A stretch of 64,000 bases of DNA from Mycolicibacterium canariasense (GTDB taxonomy: Bacteria > Actinomycetota > Actinomycetes > Mycobacteriales > Mycobacteriaceae), in contig NZ_LQOL01000050.1 in NCBI RefSeq assembly GCF_002101555.1, positions 107,427 through 171,426 on the forward strand, written 5' to 3'. Under the pieces are notes generated by a model that saw nothing but the letters and a program-made list of their open reading frames with translations, searched no databases and had not been told where the DNA came from. The translations under genes were made by a program, and so were the position numbers. Shown here piece after piece: positions 16,619 to 27,224 of the stretch. The first letter of the stretch is position 1. Each line of letters opens with the position of its first letter.

Positions 16619-18928
16619 ATGTCGTCGCAGACAGCTGAGCCACCGGAGCCGGCCGTGGTCTCCACCGGGTCCCCCGAGGAACAGCCCAACGAGCCCGCCG
16701 AGATCACGTTCGACGAGTACCTGCACCCGGCGCGCCCCAGGACGCTGCGCTCCCGCCCGCGGGTGCGCACGCCGTTCGTCCGGCGGTCGCTGGCGCAGGA
16801 CGGTGCGCCGACGGGGGAGAATCCGGCGTACGTGTCCTGGCTGCTGTCGCAATCGATGCTGGCCGACGCGAACGAGATCAGCCAGCAGTTCTCCGGGCAG
16901 GGGTCGATGTGGCAGAACCCGTTCGCCCGGCCCAACCCGCGCTCGGCGGTCGACACCGCCTCGGTGTGGTTCACCGCGTATCCGCTGTCGTTGATCACCC
17001 GGCCGGACGAATCCTTCCTCAAGGCGATGGCCGACAAGGAGATGTGGAAAGCCTTTGCGCAGATCGGGATTCAGGCCATCCACACCGGTCCGGTGAAGCG
17101 GGCCGGCGGCATCTCGGGCTGGCAGCTGACCCCCAGCGTGGACGGCCACTTCGACCGGATCAGCACGCAGATCGACCCCGCCTTCGGCACCGAGGACGAG
17201 TTCCGCGAGATGTGCGGCACGGCCAACTGGTACGGCGGCACCATCATCGACGACATCGTGCCGGGGCACACCGGCAAGGGTGCGGACTTCCGGCTCGCCG
17301 AGATGAAGTACGCCGACTATCCGGGGATCTACCACATGGTGGAGATCGACCCCCGCGACTGGGAACACCTGCCCCCGGTTCCGGCCGGCGCCGATTCGGT
17401 GAATGTCGATGCGGCCACCGAGGATTGGCTGGACAAAGCCGGATACATCATCGGCAGGCTGCAGCGCGTCATCTTCTACGCCGAGGGCATCAAGGAGACC
17501 AACTGGAGCGTCACCCGCCCCATCGTCGGTGTCGACGGCGTCGAGCGGCGCTGGGTGTACCTGCACTACTTCAAGGACGGCCAACCGTCGATCAACTGGC
17601 TGGACCCCAGCTTCGCCGGGATGCGGCTGGTGATCGGTGACGCGCTGCATTCACTGACCGACCTGGGTTCCGGCGGGCTGCGCCTGGACGCGAACGGTTT
17701 CCTCGGTGCCGAGAAATCCGCCGAGGACGACGTCGGCTGGTCCGAGGGGCACCCGCTGTCGCAGGCGGCGAATCAGTTCATCGGCAGTATGGTCCGCAAG
17801 CTCGGCGGATTCACCTTCCAGGAGCTGAACCTCACCATCGACGACATCCGGGACAACAGCATCGCGGGCCCGGATCTGTCCTACGACTTCATCAACCGGC
17901 CGGCCTACCACCACGCCCTGGCCACCGCCGACACCGAGTTCCTGCGGCTGACGTTGCGGACCACGCTGCAGACGGAGGTGGATCCCGCCTCGCTGGTGCA
18001 CGCGCTGCAGAATCATGACGAGTTGACCTACGAGCTGGTGCACTGGTCCGCTGGCCACCGCGACGACGTCTACACCTACAAGGGCCAAGAGGTCACCGGT
18101 GAGGAGCTCGGCCACACCATCCGCACCGACCTGACCGAGGTGCTGACCGGGCCCCGTGCGCCCTACAACCTGGTGTTCACCACCAACGGCATCGCGTGCA
18201 CCACGGCGACGGTGATCGCCGCGACCCTGGGGATCGCGGACCTCGACCAGATCGCCGACGCCGGCGGTGAGGGTGTCGCCCTGGACCGGATCCGGCGGGC
18301 GCACCTGTTGCTGGCGATGTTCAACGCGCTGCAACCCGGCGTCTTCGCGCTGTCCGGCTGGGACCTGTGCGGCATGCTGACCTTGCCGCCGGAGCAGGTG
18401 AGTGAACTGCTGCGCGGTGGTGACACCCGCTGGATCCATCGCGCCGCGCACGACCTGATGGGGGTCAACCCCGGTGCCACCCATTCCGCGGCCGGCATGC
18501 CCCGCGGAACCAGCGTGTACGGATCGATTCCGGAACAGCTCGCCGACGAGACCAGCTTCGTGCGTCAGCTACAGGCGATTCTGAAGGTGCGCACCCACTT
18601 CGGCATCGCCACCAGCCGGCAGATCGATATCCCGGAGGTGTCGCACCGCGGGATGCTGGTCATGGTTCATCAACTCGACGACCCCAACCAGTTGCAGCTC
18701 ACGGTGCTCAACTTCGCCAACGAGGACATCGCGGGCACGGTGCGTTCCGAGCATCTGCCGCCCAGCGCGGTGGTCACGGACATGTTCAGCGGCAAGGTCA
18801 TCGGCAACGTGGACGACCTGCACAGCTTCGCGGTCGAGATGCCGGCCCACCACGGCATGTCGCTGCTGGTGGAAGTGGAAGCCGATCCCGACGCCGACGA
18901 CGGTGCCGGCATCGCAGCTCACAGCTGA
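16619..18928 (+). CDS. GH13 alpha-amylase/glucosyltransferase-like enzyme
   Basis: 769 residues from the ATG at 16619 behind GGGAGGAGACAG. All three GH13 catalytic acids can be placed: nucleophile Asp357 in GLRLDAN, acid/base Glu402 in FQELNL, and Asp467 in LQNHDEL. The usual region I (DxVxNH) is replaced by [14 protein letters not shown]. An N-terminal stretch of about 60 residues is acidic and Pro-rich. A C-terminal beta-domain is suggested by [15 protein letters not shown]. Most like the trehalose synthase/amylosucrase side of GH13; no signal peptide, so cytosolic. It probably isomerises or transfers glucosyl units among storage sugars (trehalose/maltose/glycogen), but the substrate is not readable. 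It separates DUF4185 from the proline-rich protein gene. Confidence 0.8.
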   Translation: MSSQTAEPPEPAVVSTGSPEEQPNEPAEITFDEYLHPARPRTLRSRPRVRTPFVRRSLAQDGAPTGENPAYVSWLLSQSMLADANEISQQFSGQGSMWQNPFARPNPRSAVDTASVWFTAYPLSLITRPDESFLKAMADKEMWKAFAQIGIQAIHTGPVKRAGGISGWQLTPSVDGHFDRISTQIDPAFGTEDEFREMCGTANWYGGTIIDDIVPGHTGKGADFRLAEMKYADYPGIYHMVEIDPRDWEHLPPVPAGADSVNVDAATEDWLDKAGYIIGRLQRVIFYAEGIKETNWSVTRPIVGVDGVERRWVYLHYFKDGQPSINWLDPSFAGMRLVIGDALHSLTDLGSGGLRLDANGFLGAEKSAEDDVGWSEGHPLSQAANQFIGSMVRKLGGFTFQELNLTIDDIRDNSIAGPDLSYDFINRPAYHHALATADTEFLRLTLRTTLQTEVDPASLVHALQNHDELTYELVHWSAGHRDDVYTYKGQEVTGEELGHTIRTDLTEVLTGPRAPYNLVFTTNGIACTTATVIAATLGIADLDQIADAGGEGVALDRIRRAHLLLAMFNALQPGVFALSGWDLCGMLTLPPEQVSELLRGGDTRWIHRAAHDLMGVNPGATHSAAGMPRGTSVYGSIPEQLADETSFVRQLQAILKVRTHFGIATSRQIDIPEVSHRGMLVMVHQLDDPNQLQLTVLNFANEDIAGTVRSEHLPPSAVVTDMFSGKVIGNVDDLHSFAVEMPAHHGMSLLVEVEADPDADDGAGIAAHS

Positions 18929-18981
18929 TTCATATTGTCGAGCTAACCGCTACATGGCCGGGCCTCGGCATCATGAGAAGC

Positions 18982-19392
18982 ATGAGTGATGAAGTCGAAA
19001 CACCCACCACCCCCGTGCCGCCGGTGGCCCCCGCGCCCGCGCCGCCTCCGCCGCCGCCGGTCGTGGAGCGCAAACGCCCCAACAAGGTGTTCCAGATAGC
19101 GGCCTGGGTCGGCATCGCGGCCGGGGTGACCTTCATTGTCGCGGTGGTGTTCTTCTCCGGGTTCTACCTGGGCAAGAGCTCCGACGGCGGTCATCGCGGC
19201 GGCCCGCACCGCGAGGCGGGCATGTTCCACCGCGAAGGCCCGCCGATGGGGCCTCCGCACATCTTCTTCGGGCCGGCCGGCCCGGGCGGCTTCGCAGGCG
19301 GTGGCCCCGGCGGCCCCGGCGGGCCGGGCGGCCAGCAGGGCCCGGGTGGCCCCGGTGCTCCCGGCGGCCCGACCTTCGTGCCCCGACCCTGA
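18982..19392 (+). CDS. proline/glycine-rich single-pass membrane protein with collagen-like tail
   Basis: 136 residues from the ATG at 18982 (another ATG lies 9 bp upstream). The order is an acidic N-terminus, a Pro-rich run (about 10-30), one membrane helix VFQIAAWVGIAAGVTFIVAVVFF, then a His/Gly/Pro-rich exterior ending in Gly-Pro-Gly-Gly collagen-like triplets. It corresponds in place and style to the proline-rich protein next to the egt region in M. tuberculosis (Rv3706c, from memory). A surface-exposed, low-complexity envelope protein is likely; function unknown. A hairpin follows the gene. Confidence 0.75.
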   Translation: MSDEVETPTTPVPPVAPAPAPPPPPPVVERKRPNKVFQIAAWVGIAAGVTFIVAVVFFSGFYLGKSSDGGHRGGPHREAGMFHREGPPMGPPHIFFGPAGPGGFAGGGPGGPGGPGGQQGPGGPGAPGGPTFVPRP

Positions 19393-19405
19393 GACTTTAA
19401 GAGGA

Positions 19406-19438
19406 CGGTCACGGGGGTCTGAGGAATTGCCGTGACCG
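19406..19438 (+). terminator. hairpin after the proline-rich gene
   Basis: 9-bp perfect arms (CGGTCACGG / CCGTGACCG) with a 15-nt loop, 14 bp beyond the stop codon. Candidate terminator. Confidence 0.5.
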
Positions 19439-19477
19439 CTTGGCAGTGGCGGGTCGCTCGTGAGAGTGTCCCTAACC

Positions 19478-20002
19478 ATGACACGCCGGCCATCGCCTAC
19501 CGCGCTGATGGTCGGCGTTGTGGTATTGGCGACGATCCTGTCCTCCTGCGGATTCCGGGCCGCACCCGCCGATGTCGCGACGTCGACCGTCTTCGGGGTC
19601 GGGGACTGTGTGCAGATTCCGTCGGCGACGCCGGAGCGGCCGGCGCGGGCCGGAAAGTCGTCCTGCAGCGCCGACCCGAGCTACACGGTGGGTGCCACCA
19701 CGGACGCCAACGGGAACTGCCCGAGCAACGAATATCAGCATCTGTCAACGCAGTTGGCCGAACCGGGGACCGCGCGGCTGTGCCTGGTGCCCAATCTCGT
19801 CGCCGAGCACTGCTACACGATGGAAATGCCGATCGGTGTGGTGCAGAAGGCCGATTGCGCCGACCGCGGCTCGGCCATGATCGTCCAGATCACCCGGCGG
19901 TTGGACGTCCACGACCAGTCCGCGTGCCCCGCCGTCGCCGGCTCCTACGCCTGGCCGTATCCCGCGCCGGCCCGCACCTACTGCACGCAGACCCTCTTCT
20001 AG
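19478..20002 (+). CDS. small secreted lipoprotein (LppU-like)
   Basis: 174 residues from the ATG at 19478 (a GTG at 19460 is the alternative). The signal peptide ends in a lipobox, LATILSSCGF, so Cys24 would be diacylated and the protein held on the outer face of the membrane. The mature part has several Cys residues (VGDCVQIPS, GKSSCSADPSYTVG, NGNCPSNEY, ARLCLVPN, EHCYTME, KADCADR, SACPAV, TYCTQ), enough for multiple disulfides, as in the mycobacterial LppU group. Function unknown. A small GC hairpin (20013-20027) follows before the next gene. Confidence 0.78.
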   Translation: MTRRPSPTALMVGVVVLATILSSCGFRAAPADVATSTVFGVGDCVQIPSATPERPARAGKSSCSADPSYTVGATTDANGNCPSNEYQHLSTQLAEPGTARLCLVPNLVAEHCYTMEMPIGVVQKADCADRGSAMIVQITRRLDVHDQSACPAVAGSYAWPYPAPARTYCTQTLF

Positions 20003-20031
20003 GGCCTTTCTCGGGTCGCAGCGACCCTGGC

Positions 20032-20691
20032 ATGATCGACGCCATGCGCCTGACAGCAGCCGCGGCCGGTCTCGCCCTGGCAGTCCTGCCGGCCGTCCCG
20101 GCCGGTCCCGCATCGGCCAAGCCGTCGGATCCCGGCGTGGTCAACTACGCGGTGCTGCCCAAGGGGTCGGTGGCCAATATCGTGGGCGCGCCGTTGGGGT
20201 GGGGCGCCGAATTCACCGACCCGATCCAGGCGTTCTCCGTCGACAACCCGGTGTGCAACAACTGGGCCGATATCGGCCTGCCCGAGGTGTACGACGACCC
20301 CGACATCGCCTCGTTCAACAGCGCGCTGGCGCAGACGTCGGCCACCGACACCACTCATCTGATCAAGCAGGCCGTCGGGGTGTTCGCCACCGACGACGCG
20401 GCCACCCGGGCCTTCCACCGGATCACCGACCGCACCACCGGATGCTCCGGTCAGACCACCGCGATGCACCTGAACGACTTCGGCACCGAGGTGTGGACCT
20501 TCACCGGAGGACCGGCCGGGCCGGCCGACGCGGTCTGGTTCAAGCAGGAGGCGGGTACCGACCGACGCTGCTTCGTGCAAACCCGGCTGCGCGAAAATGT
20601 TTTGCTGCAAGCCAAGGTGTGTCAGCCGGGAAACGGCGGACCCGCGGTCAATGTCCTTGCCGGCGCCATGCAGAACTCACTGGGTCAGTAG
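20032..20691 (+). CDS. secreted PknH_C-like sensor-domain protein
   Basis: About 219 residues; ATG at 20032 or 20044. Signal peptide RLTAAAAGLALAVLPAVPAGPASA. The mature part fits the extracellular PknH_C-like domain: VCNNWADIGLPEVYDDPDIASFNSAL, then VGVFATDDAATRAFHRITDRTTGCSG, then a beta-rich C-terminal half with two more Cys (RRCFVQTRL, AKVCQPG). Family members occur as the sensor part of the Ser/Thr kinase PknH and as free secreted or lipoproteins. A homologue lies beside egtA (gshA) in M. tuberculosis (Rv3705c, from memory). Ligand unknown. Confidence 0.78.
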   Translation: MIDAMRLTAAAAGLALAVLPAVPAGPASAKPSDPGVVNYAVLPKGSVANIVGAPLGWGAEFTDPIQAFSVDNPVCNNWADIGLPEVYDDPDIASFNSALAQTSATDTTHLIKQAVGVFATDDAATRAFHRITDRTTGCSGQTTAMHLNDFGTEVWTFTGGPAGPADAVWFKQEAGTDRRCFVQTRLRENVLLQAKVCQPGNGGPAVNVLAGAMQNSLGQ

Positions 20692-20800
20692 CTGCGGGAT
20701 TCGAGCCGTGGGAATATGTCGGACCCGTCTGCAAGATTGTTAGGTAGATCGAGAAAACGGTCCCGTTAAGCGTCCCGCCCACCGGGGAGGAATGGCACGC

Positions 20801-22054
20801 ATGACCACCGCCGCGTGGGATGTCGACTGCGCTTCCGGAGTCATGGCTGCGCGCATCGCCGCCGACTGCCTGCACGACGGTCCGATCGGAGCCGTCGGCC
20901 TGGAATTGGAAGCCCACTGCTACGACGTCGAGGACCCGGCGCGCAGGCCGGGCTGGGATGAGCTGGCCGAGGCGATCGCCGCGGTCCCGTCCCTGCCCGG
21001 CGGCAGCGCCATCACCGTCGAGCCGGGAGGCGCGGTCGAACTGTCCGGCCCACCGGCGGACGGGGTGTCCGCCGCGATCACGGCCCTCACCGCCGACCAT
21101 GAGGTGCTGCGCACCGCCTTGGCCCGCCGTGGGCTGGGGCTGGTGCTGCTGGGCACCGATCCGATGCGTCCCGCCCAGCGCATCCATCCCGGCCCCCGGT
21201 ACCGGGCGATGGAGCAGTTCTTCGCGCGGTCGGGCGCCGCGGGTGCGGCGATGATGACCTCGACGGCGTCGGTTCAGGTGAACATCGAGGCGGGCCCGCG
21301 CGAGGGCTGGGCGGACCGGGTGCGGCTGGCACATGCGTTGGGCCCGGTGATGATCGCGGTGGCGGCCAACTCGCCGCTGCTGGGTGGCCAGTTCACCGGT
21401 TGGCGCAGCACCCGGCAGCGGGTCTGGGGGCAGATCGACGCCGCCCGCTGCGGCCCGGTGCTCGGCCGTGACGGCGACGATCCCGGCGCGGACTGGGCGC
21501 GTTACGCGTTGCGGGCCCCGGTGATGTTGGTGCGCGGCACCGACCCCGATACCCAGGCCGAGGCGGCGACGGACTGGGTCACCTTCGCCGACTGGGCCGA
21601 CGGCCGGGCGGCCCTCGGCGGCCGGCTGCCCACCGCCGATGATCTCGATTACCACCTGACCACGCTCTTCCCGCCCGTGCGGCCGCGGCGCTGGCTGGAG
21701 ATCCGGTATCTGGACAGTGTGCCCGACGACGTGTGGCCCGCGGTGGTGTTCACCCTGGTCACCCTGATGGACAACCCGGTGGCCGCGGCGACCGCCGTGG
21801 AAGCCACGGCACCGGTGGCCACCGAATGGGACCTGGCGGCTCGGGTGGGGTTGGCCGACCCGCGGCTGAAAGCGGCGGCAGAGCGCTGCGTGGCCGCCGC
21901 CGCCGAGCATGCCCCCGACCAACTGGCCGAGCCGATGGAGCGGCTGCTGCGCAACGTGTCGGCGGGCCGCTGCCCGGCCGACGATTTCTCCGCTTCTGTG
22001 CTCGCGGACGGGATCCCGTCGACGCTCCGTCGTCTCGCGAAAGGTGAGTCGTGA
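20801..22054 (+). CDS. egtA: glutamate-cysteine ligase of ergothioneine biosynthesis
   Basis: 417 residues. The ATG at 20801 lies 10 nt from GGAGG; the ATG at 20792 would leave only 1 nt. Glutamate-cysteine ligase features are [11 protein letters not shown] (metal-binding acidic residues, about 31-41), [29 protein letters not shown] (about 150-163), ANSPLLGGQ and RYLDSVPDD. It makes gamma-glutamylcysteine, the sulfur donor for EgtB. It is the first gene of a tightly packed operon: its TGA overlaps the egtB GTG by 4 bp. An AACGG-TC-CCGTT inverted repeat (20756-20767) lies in the leader. Confidence 0.95.
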   Translation: MTTAAWDVDCASGVMAARIAADCLHDGPIGAVGLELEAHCYDVEDPARRPGWDELAEAIAAVPSLPGGSAITVEPGGAVELSGPPADGVSAAITALTADHEVLRTALARRGLGLVLLGTDPMRPAQRIHPGPRYRAMEQFFARSGAAGAAMMTSTASVQVNIEAGPREGWADRVRLAHALGPVMIAVAANSPLLGGQFTGWRSTRQRVWGQIDAARCGPVLGRDGDDPGADWARYALRAPVMLVRGTDPDTQAEAATDWVTFADWADGRAALGGRLPTADDLDYHLTTLFPPVRPRRWLEIRYLDSVPDDVWPAVVFTLVTLMDNPVAAATAVEATAPVATEWDLAARVGLADPRLKAAAERCVAAAAEHAPDQLAEPMERLLRNVSAGRCPADDFSASVLADGIPSTLRRLAKGES

Positions 22055-23352
22055 CATCACCGGAGGTACTGGCCGCCGAACTCACCCAGGCCAGGCAGCG
22101 CACCCTGGCCCTGGTCGATTTCGACGATGCCGAATTGCACCGTCAGTACGACCCGCTGATGAGCCCGCTGGTGTGGGATCTCGCCCACATCGGCCAGCAG
22201 GAGGAACTGTGGCTGCTGCGGGACGGGAACGCGGACAGGCCCGGCATGCTGGCGCCCGAGGTCGAGCAGCTCTACGACGCGTTTGTGCATTCCCGTGCCA
22301 GCCGGGTCCAACTGCCGCTGCTGCCGCCGACCGATGCGCGCATCTACTGCCGCACGGTGCGTGACCGGGCTCTCGATGCGCTGGCCGCGGCGCGCGCAGG
22401 CGATGACCTGTTCCGGTTCGGCCTGGTCATCTCCCACGAGAATCAGCACGACGAGACGATGTTGCAGGCGTTGAACCTGCGCGCCGGCCCGCCCATCCTG
22501 GGTACCGGTGCGCCGCTGCCCGCGGGGCGCCCCGGCGTGGCCGGCACCTCGGTGCCGGTGCCGGCCGGAGCTTTCACCTTGGGTGTCAACGCATCCGACG
22601 AACCCCATGCGCTGGACAACGAGCGGCCCGCACACACCGTGGATGTCGAGGCGTTCCGGATCGGGCGGGTACCGGTGACCAACGCCGAATGGCGCGCCTT
22701 CATCGACGACGGCGGTTACCGGCAGCCGCGCTGGTGGTCGGCACGGGGCTGGGAGCACCGCGAGCAGGCCGGCCTGGTGGCACCGCAGTTCTGGAACGAC
22801 CTCTCCCGGGACGGGGTCGGCACCCGGACCCGGTTCGGGCATGTCGAGGAGATCCCGCCCGACGAGCCCGTCCAGCACGTGACGTTCTTCGAGGCCGAGG
22901 CGTACGCGGCGTGGGCCGGGGCGCGGCTACCCACCGAGGTCGAGTGGGAGAAGGCCTGCGCGTGGGATCCGGGTACCGGTACGCGACGCCGTTACCCTTG
23001 GGGCGCAGCCCAACCCACCGCTGACCTGGTGAACCTGGGTGGGGATGCGATGCGGCCGGCGCCGGTGGGCGCCTATCCGGGCGGCGCCTCGGCCTACGGG
23101 GCCGAACAGATGCTGGGCGATGTGTGGGAATGGACCACCTCGGCCCTGCGGCCGTGGCCGGGATTCACGCCCATGATCTACGACCGGTACAGCGAACCGT
23201 TCTTCGAGGGCTCCGGGTCCGGCGACTATCGCGTGTTACGCGGTGGTTCGTGGGCCGTGGCGGCCGGCATCCTGCGGCCCAGTTTCCGCAACTGGGACCA
23301 CCCGATCCGGCGGCAGATCTTCGCCGGCGTGCGGTTGGCCTGGGATGTGTAG
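22051..23352 (+). CDS. egtB: hercynine oxygenase / iron-dependent sulfoxide synthase
   Basis: 433 residues from GTG. A DinB-like N-terminal domain provides the iron ligands: His46 in WDLAHIGQQ, and His129/His133 in SHENQHDE (the HX3HXE motif). The C-terminal formylglycine-generating-enzyme-like domain has [53 protein letters not shown] and VLRGGSW. It couples gamma-glutamylcysteine to hercynine with O2, giving the sulfoxide. Second gene of egtABCDE; its end overlaps egtC by 8 bp. All expected motifs are present. Confidence 0.96.
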   Translation: MTSPEVLAAELTQARQRTLALVDFDDAELHRQYDPLMSPLVWDLAHIGQQEELWLLRDGNADRPGMLAPEVEQLYDAFVHSRASRVQLPLLPPTDARIYCRTVRDRALDALAAARAGDDLFRFGLVISHENQHDETMLQALNLRAGPPILGTGAPLPAGRPGVAGTSVPVPAGAFTLGVNASDEPHALDNERPAHTVDVEAFRIGRVPVTNAEWRAFIDDGGYRQPRWWSARGWEHREQAGLVAPQFWNDLSRDGVGTRTRFGHVEEIPPDEPVQHVTFFEAEAYAAWAGARLPTEVEWEKACAWDPGTGTRRRYPWGAAQPTADLVNLGGDAMRPAPVGAYPGGASAYGAEQMLGDVWEWTTSALRPWPGFTPMIYDRYSEPFFEGSGSGDYRVLRGGSWAVAAGILRPSFRNWDHPIRRQIFAGVRLAWDV

Positions 23353-24037
23353 GCATCTCGGCTGGCTGGGTGCGCCGGTGTCGGTGTCCTCACTGGTGCT
23401 GGACCCACCGGAAAGCCTTCTGGTGCAGTCCTATTCGCCACGGCGGCAGAAGCACGGCCTGCTCAATGCCGACGGTTGGGGTGTCGGCTTCACCTCCCCG
23501 TCCGGCGTGCACCGCTGGCGCAGCGACAAGCCGCTGTGGGGCGATGCCTCCTTCGCCTCGGTCGCCCCGGTGTTGCACAGTGGCTGCGTGGTGGCCGCCG
23601 TCCGGTCGGCCACCATCGGCATGCCTATCGAACCGTCGGCGTCGGCACCGTTCAGCGACGGCACCTGGTTGCTGTCACACAACGGGGTGGTCGACCGTGC
23701 GGTGCTGCCGGCGGCCCGTGACGCCGAATCCACCGTCGACAGCGCCGTGCTGGCCGCGCATATCTTCCGGCGCGGGTTGGACGCGCTCGGCGACACCGTC
23801 GCCGAGGTCGGTGCCGCCGATCCCGATGCCCGGCTGAACATCCTGGCCGCCGACGGCACCCGACTGCTGGCCACCACCTGGGGCGACACCCTGTCCGTCC
23901 TGGTGCGGCCCGACGGCGTGGTGCTGGCCAGCGAACCCTACGACGATGACCCGGCCTGGCGCGACATCCCGGACCGGCACCTGGTCACGGTGCTGGGCGG
24001 CGAACTGGCCCTCACCCCTCTGGAAGGATCCGCATGA
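23345..24037 (+). CDS. egtC: gamma-glutamyl hercynylcysteine sulfoxide hydrolase (class II amidohydrolase)
   Basis: 230 residues from the ATG at 23345, inside the end of egtB. The N-terminus Met-Cys-Arg-His-Leu-Gly gives the N-terminal Cys nucleophile of class II amidotransferases, followed by [25 protein letters not shown] and [10 protein letters not shown]. It removes the glutamate from the EgtB product. Its stop shares ATGA with the egtD start, a typical translational coupling. Confidence 0.95.
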   Translation: MCRHLGWLGAPVSVSSLVLDPPESLLVQSYSPRRQKHGLLNADGWGVGFTSPSGVHRWRSDKPLWGDASFASVAPVLHSGCVVAAVRSATIGMPIEPSASAPFSDGTWLLSHNGVVDRAVLPAARDAESTVDSAVLAAHIFRRGLDALGDTVAEVGAADPDARLNILAADGTRLLATTWGDTLSVLVRPDGVVLASEPYDDDPAWRDIPDRHLVTVLGGELALTPLEGSA

Positions 24038-24984
24038 CCACCGGCTTGAGCGCCGACCTGGCCAACACCCTGCGTAGCGATGTCGCCGCCGGTCTCCGTC
24101 AGACCCCGAAAACCTTGCCGCCCAAGTGGTTCTATGACAGCGTCGGCAGCGAGCTGTTCGACCGGATCACCCGGCTGCCGGAGTACTACCCGACCCGCAC
24201 CGAGGCGTCGATCCTGCGTGAGCACGCCGCCGAGATCGCCGCCGCGTCGGGAGCGGACACCCTGGTGGAGCTCGGCAGTGGCACCTCGGAGAAAACCCGG
24301 CTGCTGCTCTCGGCCTGGCGCGCCCGCGGCCTGCTGCGCCGGTTCATCCCCTTCGATGTGGACCCCGGCGTGCTGCAGGACGCGGCCGGCGCACTGCGCG
24401 CCGAATACCCCGGCATCGAGATCGACACCGTGTGCGGCGACTTCGAGCGGGATCTCGGCACCATCCCCCAGGTGGGCCGGCGACTGGTGATCTTCCTGGG
24501 GTCCACCATCGGCAACTTCACCTCCGAGCCGCGGGCGAAGTTCCTTACCTCGCTCGCCAATTCGTTACGCCCCGGCGATGCGTTGCTGCTCGGCACCGAT
24601 CTGGTGAAGGACACCGACCGGCTGGTGCGCGCCTACGACGACAGCGCCGGGGTGACCGCGGCGTTCAACCGCAATGTGCTGGCCGTGGTGAACCGGGAGC
24701 TGGATGCCGACTTCGACCTGGATGCCTTCACCCATGTCGCCACGTGGAACCAGGAGTACGAGCGGATCGAGATGTGGCTGAGGTCCGTTCGCGCGCAACG
24801 CGTCAACGTGCGCGCCCTGGGCCTGACCGTGGATTTCGCCGACGGCGAGGAAATGCTGACCGAAGTGTCCTGCAAGTTCCGGCCCGACGGGGTGGCCGCC
24901 GAACTCGAGGCGGCCGGCCTGCGCCGCACGCACTGGTGGACCGACCCGGCCGGTGACTTCGGGCTGGCCCTCGCGGTCAGATGA
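24034..24984 (+). CDS. egtD: L-histidine N-alpha-methyltransferase
   Basis: 316 residues. SAM-binding motif [16 protein letters not shown] (about 75-90), the characteristic EgtD start [29 protein letters not shown] (histidine-binding region) and [14 protein letters not shown]. It trimethylates histidine to hercynine, the first committed step of ergothioneine synthesis. It overlaps both neighbours by ATGA junctions, so all five egt genes should be made together. Confidence 0.96.
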   Translation: MTTGLSADLANTLRSDVAAGLRQTPKTLPPKWFYDSVGSELFDRITRLPEYYPTRTEASILREHAAEIAAASGADTLVELGSGTSEKTRLLLSAWRARGLLRRFIPFDVDPGVLQDAAGALRAEYPGIEIDTVCGDFERDLGTIPQVGRRLVIFLGSTIGNFTSEPRAKFLTSLANSLRPGDALLLGTDLVKDTDRLVRAYDDSAGVTAAFNRNVLAVVNRELDADFDLDAFTHVATWNQEYERIEMWLRSVRAQRVNVRALGLTVDFADGEEMLTEVSCKFRPDGVAAELEAAGLRRTHWWTDPAGDFGLALAVR

Positions 24985-26060
24985 CCCTCGCCGACCAATG
25001 GCGCGCCGCCCGGCCCGCCGCCGCGGGAATGCACTTCGACAGCGCCGCCTGCTCCCGGCAGAGCCACGCCGTCATCGAGGCCACCGCCGCCCACGCCCGC
25101 CACGAAGCCGAGGTCGGCGGTTACGTCGCCGCCGAGGCCGCGACGCCCGCCCTGGACGCCGGCCGAGAGGCGGTGCGGGCGCTGTCCGGTATCGCCGGCG
25201 CGGAGGTGGTCTACACCACCGGTTCCAGCCACGCCCTGGATCTGCTGCTCAGCAGCTGGGCCGGGCCCCGGACGCTGGCCTGCCCGCCGGGGGAGTACGG
25301 ACCCAGCCTGGCCATCATGGCGGCCAACGACTTTCAGGTGCGCCCCTTGCCGGTCGATGCGCTGGGGCGGCTGCTGGTCGACGAAGCGAAAACCGTCCTG
25401 GCCGCGGACCGGCCCGCGCTGGTGCACCTGACAGCACTCGCCAGCCACCGCGGTGTCGCCCAACCGCTGGCGGATGTCGCCACGGTGTGCCGAGAGATCG
25501 GTGTACCGCTGGTCGTCGACGCCGCCCAGGCGCTCGGCCACCTGGACTGCGCGGTGGGGCCCGACGCGCTGTACTCGTCATCACGTAAGTGGCTGGCCGG
25601 CCCCCGCGGTGTCGGCGTGCTGGCACTGCGGCCGGAGCTTGCCGGCGGCCTCACACCGCGGCTGGGACCGTTGGAAAACGGTGAGGCCAATATCGGGTCC
25701 CGGGTCGGTTTCGCGCTCGCGGTCGGGGAGCATCTGGCAGCCGGTCCGGCAGCGGTGCGGGCCCGGCTGGCCGAGGTGGGGCGCTGTACCCGTACCGCGC
25801 TGGCCGGCGTTGCGGGCTGGCGCGTCGTGGAACCCGCCGACGAGCCCACCGCGCTGACCACCTTGGAACCCGCCGACGGCGCCGATCCGGCCCGGGTCCG
25901 GGCCCGGCTGATCGACGAGCACCGCATCGTCACCACCGCGTGCGAACTGGTCCGCGCACCATACGAACTGACGCGCCCGGTGCTGCGGGTGTCCCCGCAC
26001 GTCGACGTCACCGAGTCCGAGCTGGAACGGTTCGGCGAAGCCCTGGTGGCCTGTAGTTAG
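24981..26060 (+). CDS. egtE: PLP-dependent hercynylcysteine sulfoxide lyase
   Basis: 359 residues of fold-type I aminotransferase/cysteine-desulfurase type. [20 protein letters not shown] forms the PLP phosphate region, [15 protein letters not shown] holds the pyridine-binding Asp, and [19 protein letters not shown] holds the Schiff-base lysine. It cleaves the C-S bond to give ergothioneine. Last gene of the egt operon, with a short gap to the acyl-CoA dehydrogenase, which may be read through. Confidence 0.94.
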   Translation: MTLADQWRAARPAAAGMHFDSAACSRQSHAVIEATAAHARHEAEVGGYVAAEAATPALDAGREAVRALSGIAGAEVVYTTGSSHALDLLLSSWAGPRTLACPPGEYGPSLAIMAANDFQVRPLPVDALGRLLVDEAKTVLAADRPALVHLTALASHRGVAQPLADVATVCREIGVPLVVDAAQALGHLDCAVGPDALYSSSRKWLAGPRGVGVLALRPELAGGLTPRLGPLENGEANIGSRVGFALAVGEHLAAGPAAVRARLAEVGRCTRTALAGVAGWRVVEPADEPTALTTLEPADGADPARVRARLIDEHRIVTTACELVRAPYELTRPVLRVSPHVDVTESELERFGEALVACS

Positions 26061-26069
26061 TGTGGGCGG

Positions 26070-27221
26070 GTGACCGCGCTGACCGAAGAAGAGGCCTTTC
26101 TGGTTCAGACCGTGCGGGCCTTCGTCGACCGTGATGTGAAACCGACCGTGCGCGAGGTCGAACACGCCAACGAATATCCCGAGCGCTGGGTCGAGCAGAT
26201 GAAGCAGATCGGGATCTACGGGCTGGCGGTCCCGGAGGCTTATGGCGGCAGTCCGGTGTCGATGCCGTGCTACGCGCAGGTCACCCAGGAACTGGCCCGC
26301 GGCTGGATGAGCCTGGCCGGGGCGATGGGCGGGCACACCGTGGTGGCCAAGCTGCTCACGCTGTTCGGCACCGAGGCGCAGAAGCGGCACTACCTGCCGG
26401 CGATGGCGACCGGCCAGCTCCGGGCCACCATGGCGCTCACCGAACCGGGCGGCGGCTCGGATCTGCAGGCCATGACCACCGTCGCCAAGACCGACGGTGA
26501 GGATTTGGTGATCACCGGGGCCAAGACCTGGATCTCGAATGCCCGCCGCTCGGATCTGATCGCGCTGCTGTGCAAGACCGACCCGAACGCGGTTCCCCCA
26601 CACCGGGGTATCTCGATCGTGCTGGTGACTCACGGGCCGGGGCTGACGGTGTCGCGGGATCTGCCCAAGCTCGGCTACAAGGGGGTGGAGTCCTGCGAGC
26701 TGGCGTTCGACGACTACCGCATCCCGGCCGAGGCGATCCTGGGTGGCGCACCGGGTCACGGGTTCGCCCAGATGATGAAGGGCCTGGAGACCGGCCGTAT
26801 CCAGGTCGCCGCCCGGGCGCTCGGGGTGGGCAGCGCCGCGTTGGAGGATGCGCTGGCCTACGCCCAGCAACGGGAGAGTTTCGGCAAGCCGATCTGGAAA
26901 CACCAGTCGATCGGCAATTACCTGGCCGATATGGCCACCAAGCTGACCGCGGCGCGTCAGCTGACCTGGTATGCCGCCGAGCGCTACGACAGCGGCGAGC
27001 GTGCCGACATGGAGGCCGGGATGGCCAAACTGTTCGCCTCCGAGGTCGCCATGGAGATCGCGCTCAACGCCGTACGCATCCACGGCGGGTACGGCTACTC
27101 CACCGAGTACGACGTCGAGCGCTATTTCCGCGACGCGCCGCTGATGATCGTCGGTGAGGGCACCAATGAGATCCAGCGCAACGTGATCGCCGCCCAACTG
27201 GTCGCCCGCGGCGGCCTGTGA
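26070..27221 (+). CDS. acyl-CoA dehydrogenase
   Basis: 383 residues from GTG, only 9 bp after egtE. Typical ACAD signatures: TMALTEPGGGSDLQAM (FAD/substrate loop, about 120-135), ITGAKTWISNA, RQLTWYAAERYDSG, and near the C-terminus IHGGYGYSTEYDVERYFRDA and MIVGEGTNEIQRNVIA, where the Glu of GEGT is at the usual catalytic-base place. It catalyses FAD-dependent alpha,beta-dehydrogenation of an acyl-CoA. Chain preference is not readable. Convergent with the next gene, 3 bp apart. Its link to ergothioneine genes is positional only. Confidence 0.92.
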   Translation: MTALTEEEAFLVQTVRAFVDRDVKPTVREVEHANEYPERWVEQMKQIGIYGLAVPEAYGGSPVSMPCYAQVTQELARGWMSLAGAMGGHTVVAKLLTLFGTEAQKRHYLPAMATGQLRATMALTEPGGGSDLQAMTTVAKTDGEDLVITGAKTWISNARRSDLIALLCKTDPNAVPPHRGISIVLVTHGPGLTVSRDLPKLGYKGVESCELAFDDYRIPAEAILGGAPGHGFAQMMKGLETGRIQVAARALGVGSAALEDALAYAQQRESFGKPIWKHQSIGNYLADMATKLTAARQLTWYAAERYDSGERADMEAGMAKLFASEVAMEIALNAVRIHGGYGYSTEYDVERYFRDAPLMIVGEGTNEIQRNVIAAQLVARGGL

Positions 27222-27224
27222 CCG

